A stretch of DNA of 26,199 bases from the NCBI GenBank assembly GCA_029060585.1, contig JAIDTS010000488.1:1-26199 (forward strand), written 5' to 3'. The DNA comes from Muribaculaceae bacterium. Its GTDB lineage: Bacteria > Bacteroidota > Bacteroidia > Bacteroidales > Muribaculaceae. Shown one piece after another: positions 1 to 6,575 of this stretch. How positions within the stretch are numbered: the stretch's first letter is position 1; each line of letters starts with the position of its first letter. A program made the translations under genes and the position numbers. The notes beneath the pieces are model-generated. The model was given only the letters and a program-made list of their open reading frames with translations. It had not been told where the DNA came from and searched no databases.

Positions 1-457
1 CCTCTCCCCTTCTGGGATCATAGTGTAGTCCGCGTCCCATAGCGAGAGCCGATCCTGCGAGCATAGCTGCCCTCGCCATTCTGTCGCGGTCGGGCAGACG
101 ACCGTCGAGCACACTGTCCTGATGATTTAGGATAAGCTCGATATAGTTGAGGGCGGCGGCAGGAAGGCCTTGGTCGGAGGCACGCTCATACCATCGGAAG
201 GCACCCTTGAGGTCCTTGTCGACAAACTCTCCGTGCTGCATAAGCCATCCTATGTTGTTCGCCGCTTTGGCGTCACCTTCCCATGCAGCCGAGAGCATCA
301 TGTCGTAACCCCGCTGTCGATCGTCGGGCAGCGAATCCCGCACAAATAACGCATATCCCTCCATAGCGGACTGCGCCACCTCCTCTGGGGAAGCCGAGCG
401 GCCGATGACGGGAATCAGAGCTACAAGAGCCGGTATGATAAATCTAATCATTTTCAT
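1..457 (-). CDS. SEL1-like repeat protein, N-terminal part (3' end outside window)
   Basis: The gene starts at 457 on the minus strand and runs off the left edge, so about 152 residues are visible. The N-terminus (MKMIRFIIPALVALIPVIG) is a signal peptide. After it come SEL1/TPR-like helices: 'AAWEGDAKAANNIGWLMQHG' and 'DLKGAFRWYERASDQGLPAA' match the alternating pattern of SEL1 repeats, which usually act as protein-protein scaffolds. The start is chosen because a TATATTTG box lies only four bases upstream, as is common in Bacteroidetes. A second ATG two codons downstream is also possible. The specific partner or function cannot be told. Family assignment is fairly secure; the C-terminal half is unseen. 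Confidence 0.75.
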   Translation of the reverse strand, partial: MKMIRFIIPALVALIPVIGRSASPEEVAQSAMEGYALFVRDSLPDDRQRGYDMMLSAAWEGDAKAANNIGWLMQHGEFVDKDLKGAFRWYERASDQGLPAAALNYIELILNHQDSVLDGRLPDRDRMARAAMLAGSALAMGRGLHYDPRRGE

Positions 458-461
458 AACG

Positions 462-493
462 CAAATATAACGATTTTTCCGCAACCGACCAAA
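462..493 (-). promoter_or_regulatory. Bacteroidetes-type promoter for the SEL1-like gene
   Basis: Read on the minus strand, TTTG (493-490) is followed by exactly 20 bases and then TATATTTG (469-462). This matches the Bacteroides housekeeping consensus TTTG-N19-21-TAnnTTTG. The -7 box ends four bases before the ATG at 457, so the transcript would be leaderless or nearly so. Confidence 0.75.
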
Positions 494-553
494 AGTAACC
501 TTCGTTTTATAGGCAAAGTCAGCCCCGCTCTACCTAACTCCGCCACTCCCTCT

Positions 554-735
554 GGTACTCAATAATTCTGCTCCAGACCCAACCATCCCAACCCTTTGGT
601 ACTCTGGAACCCTGGTCCTGAATGCTGAGCTCTCTGCCCCTATGGTACTCCCTGATTGCTGCTGAATAGGTCCCGACATCAGGCCCCTTGTTCTCTAGAA
701 CCCTGGTCCATACAGAACCAATTGTCATTTCTCAC
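554..735. repeat. Degenerate ~46-bp tandem repeat, about four units
   Basis: GGTACTC occurs at 554, 598 and 644, and a related GTTCTC at 690, giving a period of 44-46 bases. Units 2 and 4 also share an almost identical stretch, GGAACCCTGGTCC versus AGAACCCTGGTCC (605-617 and 696-708). Units 1 and 3 are diverged. A 64-codon open frame on the minus strand runs through the block and shows a rough 15-residue period. It has no recognisable family or promoter, so I treat it as repeat DNA rather than a gene. Confidence 0.5.
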
Positions 736-740
736 AAACT

Positions 741-757
741 TGAACCAAAATGAACCA
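741..757 (+). repeat. TGAACCA direct repeat, 10-bp spacing (operator candidate)
   Basis: TGAACCA at 741-747 and again at 751-757 are spaced one helical turn apart. The same arrangement, TGAACCA-N3-TGAACCT, recurs at 6491-6507 ahead of the fimbrillin locus. In both places it sits upstream of TAnnTTTG boxes, so it could be a binding site. It could equally be a piece of a dispersed intergenic repeat. Confidence 0.35.
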
Positions 758-765
758 ACCGACGG

Positions 766-797
766 CTTGTAGAATCCCAAAATCCGTATTAATTTTG
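766..797 (+). promoter_or_regulatory. Promoter candidate upstream of the structured RNA
   Basis: CTTG (766-769), 20 bases, then TAATTTTG (790-797) fits the Bacteroidetes promoter form with one mismatch in the -33 element. It would start a transcript near 803 that opens with the small perfect hairpin CGGCT/AGCCG (801-813). Confidence 0.45.
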
Positions 798-883
798 TGT
801 CGGCTCGTAGCCGTATGCTGTAGAACATGCAAAATTTCCGGAAGAAAATCGCATAAAAAGTGGGCATTCTTCAAAAAATGTAT

Positions 884-891
884 TAACTTTG
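884..891 (+). promoter_or_regulatory. -7 box TAACTTTG of the structured RNA
   Basis: TAACTTTG exactly fits TAnnTTTG and lies just before the first helix of the RNA candidate, placing a start at about 896-900. No clear TTTG is seen at the expected -33 position, so this is either a weak or regulated promoter, or the RNA begins at the upstream one. Confidence 0.45.
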
Positions 892-896
892 CAGAG

Positions 897-1205
897 TTAC
901 TATTGCCGACGGCCCATTCGGACCCATCCTGATAGAGATCGGGATGCGGCGATAGCGACAACGCCAAAGGCATTTTGCCGTTGTCCTGAGTATCGAAATC
1001 GCCAAAACCGCATACTTGAGGGATGACTGTGAGGAATGCCCATTTTCTGGATATCCCTATGTCATGGATGGAATGTATCCATCCGGAAAGGCATTTATAT
1101 CCGGACGTGGGGCTATACAGTCTTCAGTTCTCTCAAGGAAGGTGTTTGGCGATACCTGATACTCAAGGACGTGATGCAAGATAGCCTCACGTCTTTGGCG
1201 TTTTT
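897..1205 (+). ncRNA. Long structured RNA candidate, leader RNA or 6S-like rod (family not identified)
   Basis: No coding frame is credible here, but the strand is strongly self-complementary. A 5' domain pairs 900-908 with 947-955 (9 pairs, one G-T) and encloses hairpin 926-933/938-945 with an AGAG loop. A long rod follows: 960-969 pairs perfectly with 1193-1202 (10 pairs). Nested inside are GTCCT-GAGTATC with GATACTCAAGGAC, ATCGCCAAA with TTTGGCGAT, CTTGAGGGA with TCTCTCAAG, GACTGT with ACAGTC, CTGGATAT with ATATCCGG, and the apical hairpin GGATGG/CCATCC. A T-run (1201-1205) ends it. Local hairpins 957-963/979-985 and 1168-1174/1187-1193 compete with the closing helix, so the RNA could switch states. 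No separate promoter is visible between 1205 and the gene at 1247, so it may be a cis-acting leader. A rod with an internal bubble also recalls 6S RNA. It lacks the RNase P and tmRNA hallmarks. Confidence 0.6.
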
Positions 1206-1246
1206 ATAGAGACCCGCGCAGTGAGGCCGCACATCGTGAAACAACC

Positions 1247-2254
1247 ATGTCAAAAGTATTCCGAGTAACACCGAAGCACACGCATTGCAGAGACGACCTT
1301 AGGTTTACGAACAGGATTTTTAGCGCTTTGTTATTCCTTATCTTCAATATAGTATGTTTGGCTGATGTTCCCAAAAAGCCTACATTGATGCTGCTCCCAA
1401 GTGACAATTGGTGTACTCAACGATATTTTACCAAGTCTTTTGACAATCAAGGATCAACGGTTAAAATTCCAGACTATCAACGGGCTTTTACCGAAGACAT
1501 CGAGTTGCCTCAGGTTATCTCAAAAGTAGGAGGAATACTTACAAAGATGGGATACTCCTTGAAAGATGCTGAAATGGAGATTAAGTCGCTTGACACGAAG
1601 CAAGCGGAAGACAATCTTCTCTCAAGCAAAACCTCGGGTGCATCTATTGCCGAAACTCCTCTTGATATACTAAAACGACGGATTAAATCAGATGTCGTGA
1701 TTCAGTTATGGTGGAATATATCCAAAGATTCCAATGGAAAAGTAATTTCCTTCACCATAGAGACCTTTGATGCATACACCAATAAACGCATAGCCACAGC
1801 AACCGGCAACACCCGATTTACTACCGAAGCGATTCCGGTAGCACTTGAAAAAGCCGTAAAAGATAACATTAAGGATTTTGACCGCCAGTTGGATAATTGG
1901 TATGCTGACCAAAGGAAAAATGGACGTGAAATAGCACTTACAGTGAAGAGTTGGGATAACTGGGAGAATGATCTTGAATCGGAATTCAATGGGGAGGAAC
2001 TGATCGATTGCATCCAGCAATGGCTTCGGAAGAATACCGTAAACGGCTGTTTCAATCTTAGTGACGGAACTGAGGCATCCGCCCAGTTTGAGCAGGTACG
2101 TATTCCTTTGACCGATGAAAAAGGAAAGGCGATGGATGCAAGGGCATTTGCTACTGCTCTTCGCAAGTATCTTCAGAAAGAACCTTACAACATAACTTCT
2201 AAAGTAATAATCCGTGGGCTTGGAGAAGCCATACTCATCTTGGGAGAAAAGTAA
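1247..2254 (+). CDS. DUF6175-like exported protein
   Basis: The 335-residue product has a hydrophobic stretch at about residues 24-39 (signal peptide or anchor), then 'KKPTLMLLPSDNWCTQR'. Further blocks are 'DAYTNKRIATATG', 'EFNGEELIDCIQQWL', 'LSDGTEASAQFEQVRIPL' and a C-terminal 'SKVIIRGLGEAILILGEK'. From memory these match the Bacteroidales family DUF6175, whose role is unknown. The N-region before the hydrophobic stretch is long (23 residues), so the true start may lie further in, although no other ATG precedes the hydrophobic core. It is the first gene of an AT-rich operon and is separated from the next gene by a single base, implying translational coupling. It acts in the envelope if exported. 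Family match is likely; function is unknown. Confidence 0.75.
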   Translation: MSKVFRVTPKHTHCRDDLRFTNRIFSALLFLIFNIVCLADVPKKPTLMLLPSDNWCTQRYFTKSFDNQGSTVKIPDYQRAFTEDIELPQVISKVGGILTKMGYSLKDAEMEIKSLDTKQAEDNLLSSKTSGASIAETPLDILKRRIKSDVVIQLWWNISKDSNGKVISFTIETFDAYTNKRIATATGNTRFTTEAIPVALEKAVKDNIKDFDRQLDNWYADQRKNGREIALTVKSWDNWENDLESEFNGEELIDCIQQWLRKNTVNGCFNLSDGTEASAQFEQVRIPLTDEKGKAMDARAFATALRKYLQKEPYNITSKVIIRGLGEAILILGEK

Positions 2255-2255
2255 A

Positions 2256-3206
2256 ATGAAATTAAAGTATATTCTTTCCATCATTCTGTCAGCAGTATTT
2301 TCAATCACTTCATTTGCAGATGATAAGGATAATATATCCTTAGGATACTATATATCCGATGAAGGGACATCTATTCCGACAGAAACGGCATCGTTGCTTG
2401 AAGGGAAAATGAAAAAAATAATAACCGCCAGTGGATATGCCGATAATCTCGCCACAGGAAGATTTGCCTTGGTAGCCAGATGCGACATCCTTCAAAAGGA
2501 TGTGGTTCCCTCTACACCTCCTCGAATATCACAAAAAATAGAAATTTCTTTTGCGGTAGTCGATATAATTGAGAATAAGGTTTATGGATGTTGTAACATG
2601 ACAGTATCAGGCATTGGCACTAACGAGACAAAGGCGTTCAGTACTGCGTTCCAGAAAGTGTCGGTTCAAAATCAAGAGCTAAGCAATATGCTATCAAAAT
2701 CCAAGCAAAAGATTCTCGATTACTACACCTATTCTTGCAGTCAAATAGAGACAGAAGCAACTACATATGCATCTATAGGTCAATATGACAAAGCTATATT
2801 CAGTCTGATGTCAGTTCCTTCTGTCTGCACGGATTGCCATGAACGATGTCAAGCCCTTGTTGCCAAGATATATCAGCAAAAGATCAATTCAGAATGTACG
2901 AGCATTCTTGAAAGAGCAAAAAGCATTTGGGCGACATCCCCTACAGAATCTTCCGCTATTGAGATCGGTAATATGCTACGCAATATTGATCCTCAGGCTG
3001 CTGGGTATAACGACGTAGTGAAATTCCGCAATCAAATAGCATCAAAATTATCCGCTGATGCCCGGAGAGAATGGGATTTCAAGTTAAAAAAATACAATGA
3101 CAATCAACAATTCAAACGATCTATTGTCGATGCATGCAGCTCAGTCGGAGAAACATTTGCAAAAAACTTTAGATTACCTCAGATCAATTTCTTCAAACGC
3201 CATTGA
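2256..3206 (+). CDS. Secreted protein of unknown function, companion of the DUF6175-like gene
   Basis: The 316-residue product starts one base after the preceding stop. The first 20 residues are a signal peptide ending SFA before DD. The N-terminal half (to about residue 140) alternates strands and helices in the manner of CsgG/LpoB-type periplasmic proteins, with a 'VYGCCNMTVSGIGTNETKAF' block. The C-terminal half is helical and TPR-like, starting 'ILDYYTYSCSQIETEATTY' with 'GQYDKAIFSLMSVPSVCTDC', and ends in a charged 'RREWDFKLKKYND' stretch. I have seen proteins of this shape in Bacteroidales but know no function. An upstream in-frame ATG at 2214 is less likely because it lies inside the previous gene and would bury the signal peptide. 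Confidence 0.65.
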   Translation: MKLKYILSIILSAVFSITSFADDKDNISLGYYISDEGTSIPTETASLLEGKMKKIITASGYADNLATGRFALVARCDILQKDVVPSTPPRISQKIEISFAVVDIIENKVYGCCNMTVSGIGTNETKAFSTAFQKVSVQNQELSNMLSKSKQKILDYYTYSCSQIETEATTYASIGQYDKAIFSLMSVPSVCTDCHERCQALVAKIYQQKINSECTSILERAKSIWATSPTESSAIEIGNMLRNIDPQAAGYNDVVKFRNQIASKLSADARREWDFKLKKYNDNQQFKRSIVDACSSVGETFAKNFRLPQINFFKRH

Positions 3207-3241
3207 TTATAAACTTATAGCGAATTAAAAAACTTACATAT

Positions 3242-4615
3242 ATGAAAAATAATAAATTAATAATCGTTACGGTACTGACATGCATTTTCTGCGTTCTGCC
3301 GACAACTGCGAAAAACCCAATCGTCGGCACACTGCTCAAAGAAGCGGTAAATGCGGCTTCAACTGCTAATAAAATGCGCAAACAAATCCACATAACAAAA
3401 GCAGAAGATCAAAGTAGAAATATATCCATATCAAATGCGCAACCGTCTAACGAGGAAATTACGCTGACAGTCTCATCAGATGGGACCACAAAAGAAGAAG
3501 CTACAAAGAATGCCCTTCGAAGTGCTATCGAGCAGGCTTATGGAGCGTTTGTATCAGCTAATACTACCATTCTGAATGACGAGCTCGTAAAAGATGAAGT
3601 TGTAACGGTATCAAACGGATCCATAAAAGAATATAAAGAAATATCTGCTGTAGAAACCGGCACTGGAGAATTTTTAGTGACCCTATCGGCCACCGTAAGC
3701 CTACCGAATCTTATTTCATACGCAAAGAGTCATGGCAGTGATTGTGAATTTGCCGGTAATACTTTCGCAATGAATGAACGGATTCGAGACATCCAATACA
3801 AGAATGCACAAAAGGTTTTGTCAAATCTAACGGATATTGTTAAGAATTCCAAAGATCTATTTGACTATAAATTGACCCTCAAAGAACCAATACTAAGAGG
3901 AGATACATATACCATACCTGGCACGGTCTGGATTCTTGGCAATCAAAATACATTAAATGTCATCGAGTCAATAAACAATACCATATATGAATTGTGCAAC
4001 CAATTAAAACCGACATATACACAAGGACCTGGTGCCGCAACCAGGAAACAGCGATTAGAAGAGGCACTTAATGAAATCTCTACAAATCCTACCAATTTAA
4101 AAATGCCGGAACTGCTTAGAGATTCATGGAGCTTTGATCTTGGTGATTCATGGAAATTCTTAAGTAATACTTGGTTTAACGGGTATCCACTTTTGGCAGA
4201 TCTGTCGATGAATTTCCAAATAAATGATAATCTTTCTTCTCCATCAAAAACCTATATAGTGTATGATGGACATTACGACACACCCCAATCCCCACGTCTT
4301 CGTTGGCCAAGCATATACATTGATAATAGAAAGGGAAGTATCAAAAAACCTTACAAAGAAGAAAAATTCGCAAATGACTATAATAACCTGATAAATCATC
4401 TATACCGTAATGACTATCAATATATGTATCGGAACATAGGCATTGACTGTGATAATACATTTCCCAATACATTCTCGATAATACCATATGAAGATAACTG
4501 GGCTATAGAGCTGGTGTACTTTAAAGAACCAATGGGTAAGATTCCTATTGAGATAGTGATTCCAAAATCAGAAATCGGGAAATACACTAATTTCAGTGTT
4601 GAACCTAAAAAATAA
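3242..4615 (+). CDS. Exported protein with FlgT-N-like domain
   Basis: The 457-residue product has a signal peptide (about 1-23, ending TTA before KN). Residues about 73-155 carry the pattern 'DGTTKEEATKNALRSAIEQA' followed by 'YGAFVSA' and a 'VTLSATVSLPNLISYAKS' strand. This is typical of the FlgT N-terminal/LPP20-type fold, in which a GxT-xxEA-xxxAL helix packs on a sheet. The rest (160-457) has no family I recognise and ends in a probable beta-rich domain. No flagellar genes are nearby, and Bacteroidales are normally non-flagellated, so a flagellar role is unlikely; a general envelope-assembly role is a guess. The gene lies 35 bases after the previous one and 2 bases before the next. Confidence 0.65.
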   Translation: MKNNKLIIVTVLTCIFCVLPTTAKNPIVGTLLKEAVNAASTANKMRKQIHITKAEDQSRNISISNAQPSNEEITLTVSSDGTTKEEATKNALRSAIEQAYGAFVSANTTILNDELVKDEVVTVSNGSIKEYKEISAVETGTGEFLVTLSATVSLPNLISYAKSHGSDCEFAGNTFAMNERIRDIQYKNAQKVLSNLTDIVKNSKDLFDYKLTLKEPILRGDTYTIPGTVWILGNQNTLNVIESINNTIYELCNQLKPTYTQGPGAATRKQRLEEALNEISTNPTNLKMPELLRDSWSFDLGDSWKFLSNTWFNGYPLLADLSMNFQINDNLSSPSKTYIVYDGHYDTPQSPRLRWPSIYIDNRKGSIKKPYKEEKFANDYNNLINHLYRNDYQYMYRNIGIDCDNTFPNTFSIIPYEDNWAIELVYFKEPMGKIPIEIVIPKSEIGKYTNFSVEPKK

Positions 4616-4617
4616 AT

Positions 4618-5340
4618 ATGGATATAACTTCAAAATTCTCGCTATATGATGTGCTTGCCATGATAATTCCCGGTGGAATTATTATGGCAAGTATAGCCAT
4701 GTTCCACAATATATCTTATTACAAAGAAACCATAGAGTTATGTTGCGGATATTCGATTGAAGTAAATAAAGATCTTACAATGATTGAAGGTTTCTTTCTT
4801 TTAACTTTTGCTTATCTTATAGGATTGATTAACAACTGGATAAACAATGGAATATTTCGATTCTTCCGAAATGATCAGATATCAATTCATAACGAATTAC
4901 GAAAAGTTATAAAGGACAATGGCAATATCCATCTGCATAAATATGTCGGATCCAAATACGATAACGATAAAACGCCAATATACTGTTTACTCTTTATTTT
5001 AATCCGGACCTTAAAAAATATTTTTAAAGCATTATGCATTTGTCGCATATGTAGTAGAAATTCAAATCCAAAAGATTATTATAAAGCATATTACTGCCTT
5101 TCAAAGGCTAATCTATTGGGAAGTGTACCATTAATAGAATCTCAGGTTGCGCTGTTGCGAAATAGCTTATTACCATTGATCTTACTGACTATATCTTTAG
5201 CTATCTCTAACGATAATTCTATGGAATATTTATGGTGGGTGACAGGGGCTATTACAATCTTATCATTTATTGTAATGGTGCAACGTCAAAACAAAGTCTA
5301 TAGCCTTATATGGGAATCTGCAAATTATTATGATTTATGA
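4618..5340 (+). CDS. Multi-pass inner-membrane protein, unknown
   Basis: The 240-residue product begins 'FSLYDVLAMIIPGGIIMASI', a start ('YD-L--IIPG') often seen in small Bacteroidetes membrane proteins. Hydrophobic segments lie near residues 10-28, 57-73, 182-197 and 204-221, with a weaker one near 121-135. A long basic, Cys-containing cytoplasmic or periplasmic loop (about 75-175) includes 'LCICRICSR'. No enzymatic motif is seen. Its stop overlaps the next start as ATGA, so it belongs to the same operon. It could anchor the secreted partners to the inner membrane; that is inference from gene order. Confidence 0.6.
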   Translation: MDITSKFSLYDVLAMIIPGGIIMASIAMFHNISYYKETIELCCGYSIEVNKDLTMIEGFFLLTFAYLIGLINNWINNGIFRFFRNDQISIHNELRKVIKDNGNIHLHKYVGSKYDNDKTPIYCLLFILIRTLKNIFKALCICRICSRNSNPKDYYKAYYCLSKANLLGSVPLIESQVALLRNSLLPLILLTISLAISNDNSMEYLWWVTGAITILSFIVMVQRQNKVYSLIWESANYYDL

Positions 5341-5798
5341 AAAGATATATTATTTCACTGCTCTCAATTATCTTATGTACAATAACATTATTAGCGCAAA
5401 ACTATAATCAGGATAAAACAGCTCTTGCCAATTTCTTAATCAGGATGTATGAGGATGCTCCATTTGAAGGAGTGAAAGCTGTTGAAGACTACGACCATGC
5501 CTATCTTATGTCTGTAGTCAAACTTGACAGGGCAAAATATAAGAACGATTCAGCACTCAACCGCGTTGCATCGGTCAAGTCAATGTCTCAGGCTTCGCGC
5601 TTCTTTAATGGCTCTAACATTACAGAAGACTTGATAATAAGGACAACAGAAAAAGCCGATGGTATGACCGATACTGAAATCATAGAAAACATAAGGGAGC
5701 GCTCCGCCGGTTATGTAAAGCAACTTGAACTTCTAACAAATTTCAAGGCTGACGATGGCAAACAAGTATTCATATTCATATCCCCACTCCTGCAATAG
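5337..5798 (+). CDS. Small secreted protein, unknown
   Basis: The 153-residue product has a signal peptide (about 1-20, ending LLA before QN). The mature part is mostly polar and helical ('ALANFLIRMYEDAPFEGVKA') with no family I can name. It overlaps the upstream membrane-protein gene by four bases (ATGA), closing the five-gene operon. It ends abruptly after a short hydrophobic strand (FIFISPLLQ) right beside the debris zone, so a truncated C-terminus is possible but not shown. Confidence 0.55.
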   Translation: MKRYIISLLSIILCTITLLAQNYNQDKTALANFLIRMYEDAPFEGVKAVEDYDHAYLMSVVKLDRAKYKNDSALNRVASVKSMSQASRFFNGSNITEDLIIRTTEKADGMTDTEIIENIRERSAGYVKQLELLTNFKADDGKQVFIFISPLLQ

Positions 5799-5826
5799 CA
5801 ATTGCCCTATTAAATTCTCTATCTAA

Positions 5827-6009
5827 TCATGGGCGAAAGCCAACGGGCGAGAAGCCGACTTCTGGCAGTGGCGCGACAGCCACGACCTCGTCCCCCACGA
5901 AGATTCTGACTGCCGCACGATGCGCCTCGTATACCGCCCCGCCCACCTCGCCTTCAAGCACCGCGGCGGAGTAGCCAACGCCATCAACATCAAAACCCAC
6001 TTCAACTAA
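5827..6009 (+). pseudogene. Orphan C-terminal coding fragment (60 codons, no start)
   Basis: A frame opening directly after a stop (5824-5826) encodes 60 residues from 'SWAKANGREADFWQWRD' through 'VYRPAHLAFKHRGGVANAIN' to a natural-looking end at TAA 6009, with no start codon near its beginning. Base use is G+C-rich, unlike the AT-rich operon just upstream and like the neighbouring core genes. It therefore looks like the 3' end of a gene whose front was lost, perhaps when the upstream operon arrived. I cannot name the parent family. The minus-strand open frame over the same bases looks like a shadow. Confidence 0.4.
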
Positions 6010-6060
6010 CTTTCCTCGGGATAATCGTTATGAAATTTCAACATTGATTTTGGAGCAATT

Positions 6061-6092
6061 TTTGCATAATCAATATAATAACTGTAAATTTG
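6061..6092 (+). promoter_or_regulatory. Consensus Bacteroidetes promoter ahead of the short hairpin RNA
   Basis: TTTG (6061-6064), 20 bases, TAAATTTG (6085-6092): a full consensus match. The expected start is near 6098, directly before the hairpin at 6104-6133. There is no intact gene downstream for it to serve. Confidence 0.7.
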
Positions 6093-6097
6093 CAATG

Positions 6098-6166
6098 TTT
6101 ATTCCCGGTAGCCTCTGGTTTCAAGCTATCGGGTTTGGTTTTTTCTATGTTCTGGTAGATAACCAG
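6098..6166 (+). ncRNA. Short hairpin RNA, possibly an abiF-type antitoxin RNA (orphan)
   Basis: CCCGGTAG (6104-6111) pairs with CTATCGGG (6126-6133), 8 pairs with one G-T, followed by TTTGGTTTTTT, which could end transcription. The loop holds CTGGTT (6115-6120), which is perfectly complementary to AACCAG (6161-6166) and would make a pseudoknot if transcription continues. AACCAG can instead form the local hairpin CTGGT-AGATA-ACCAG (6152-6166). A consensus promoter lies immediately upstream, and a truncated Abi-like start codon follows 23 bases later. The published abiF RNA motif sits upstream of abiF genes; matching this one to it rests on position and shape, not on a model search. Confidence 0.45.
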
Positions 6167-6188
6167 TAGGTTTAATTAGAACTTTGCC

Positions 6189-6281
6189 ATGAAATACTCA
6201 GTGTTTGAAGACATTATTTCTCCAGAGCGCATACAACGATATCTTACAGCGTGCAATCTCAATATTTGTTCGCTCTCTTAA
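6189..6281 (+). pseudogene. Truncated Abi/AbiF-type protein remnant (30 codons)
   Basis: The frame begins MKYSVFEDIISPERIQRYLT and stops after 30 codons. The opening resembles, from memory, the N-terminus of Bacteroidales Abi_2/AbiF-family proteins ('..FE..-S.ERM.RYL.AC..'), HEPN-type factors linked to abortive infection. The catalytic part is entirely missing, so the product should be inactive. Its 5' region (promoter, hairpin RNA) is retained, suggesting the gene was deleted from codon ~23 onward. The match is short, so the family call is tentative. Confidence 0.4.
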
Positions 6282-6331
6282 GAATGTAGCCTGAGGACTG
6301 AAGACTTTGAACATTTCCACATCTCTACATA

Positions 6332-6380
6332 TTAAAGGCCGGAGACCGCGACTGCAAATTCGCGATCCCCGGCCTTTTTT
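6332..6380 (+). terminator. Strong Rho-independent terminator
   Basis: AAGGCCGG pairs with CCGGCCTT around an inner CGCGA/TCGCG helix, directly followed by a run of seven T. It lies about 50 bases after the Abi remnant and would have ended that gene or whatever now reads through the debris zone. It insulates the fimbrillin locus from upstream transcription. Confidence 0.85.
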
Positions 6381-6412
6381 TATCCCCAATCCCACATCGC
6401 GTAGCCACTCTT

Positions 6413-6447
6413 AAGACTTAAGACTGAAGACTAAAGACTGAAGACTT
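6413..6447. repeat. Five tandem 7-bp units (AAGACTN)
   Basis: Units AAGACTT, AAGACTG, AAGACTA, AAGACTG, AAGACTT follow without gaps. A shorter relative (GGACTGAAGACTT) lies at 6295-6307, so the terminator is bracketed by this heptamer. The array is about 80 bases upstream of the fimbrillin -7 boxes. It could vary in copy number by slippage; no function is visible. Confidence 0.7.
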
Positions 6448-6490
6448 ATGCCCTTTCCAAATGCTTTGAGTAGTATAATAATGTAAACAT

Positions 6491-6507
6491 TGAACCAACT
6501 TGAACCT
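6491..6507 (+). repeat. TGAACC direct repeat upstream of the fimbrillin locus (operator candidate)
   Basis: TGAACCA (6491-6497) and TGAACCT (6501-6507) are 10 bases apart, exactly as at 741-757. They end about 22 bases before the first TATTTTTG box, a plausible position for an activator or repressor. The -33 element is poor here, which would fit an activator-dependent promoter. Confidence 0.35.
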
Positions 6508-6528
6508 TCGATTTCTTTCCGATTCCCC

Positions 6529-6546
6529 TATTTTTGCTTATTTTTG
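6529..6546 (+). promoter_or_regulatory. Tandem -7 boxes of the fimbrillin locus
   Basis: TATTTTTG occurs at 6529-6536 and again at 6539-6546, both perfect TAnnTTTG matches 10 bases apart and 30-40 bases upstream of the start at 6576. No TTTG is found at the right distance for either, so the promoter probably needs an activator or an alternative sigma contact. Confidence 0.5.
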
Positions 6547-6575
6547 CACTCAGAAATCAAACACCGACCACATTT

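Noticed and set aside
534..728. 64-codon open frame on the minus strand
   Set aside because: It lies within the degenerate 46-bp repeat, has no family or promoter, and its rough 15-residue period follows from the DNA repeat.
897..1205. RNase P RNA or tmRNA
   Set aside because: No GAGGAAAGTCC/ACAGAA signature of RNase P and no tag-encoding stretch or CCA end of tmRNA was found.
3242..4615. Flagellar FlgT
   Set aside because: Only the N-terminal fold pattern is shared; no flagellar genes are present and the lineage is normally non-flagellated.
5823..6005. 60-codon minus-strand open frame
   Set aside because: The plus strand of the same bases encodes a more natural protein end; the minus frame looks like its shadow.
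6413..6447. CRISPR array
   Set aside because: Units are 7 bp and contiguous without spacers, and no cas genes are nearby.
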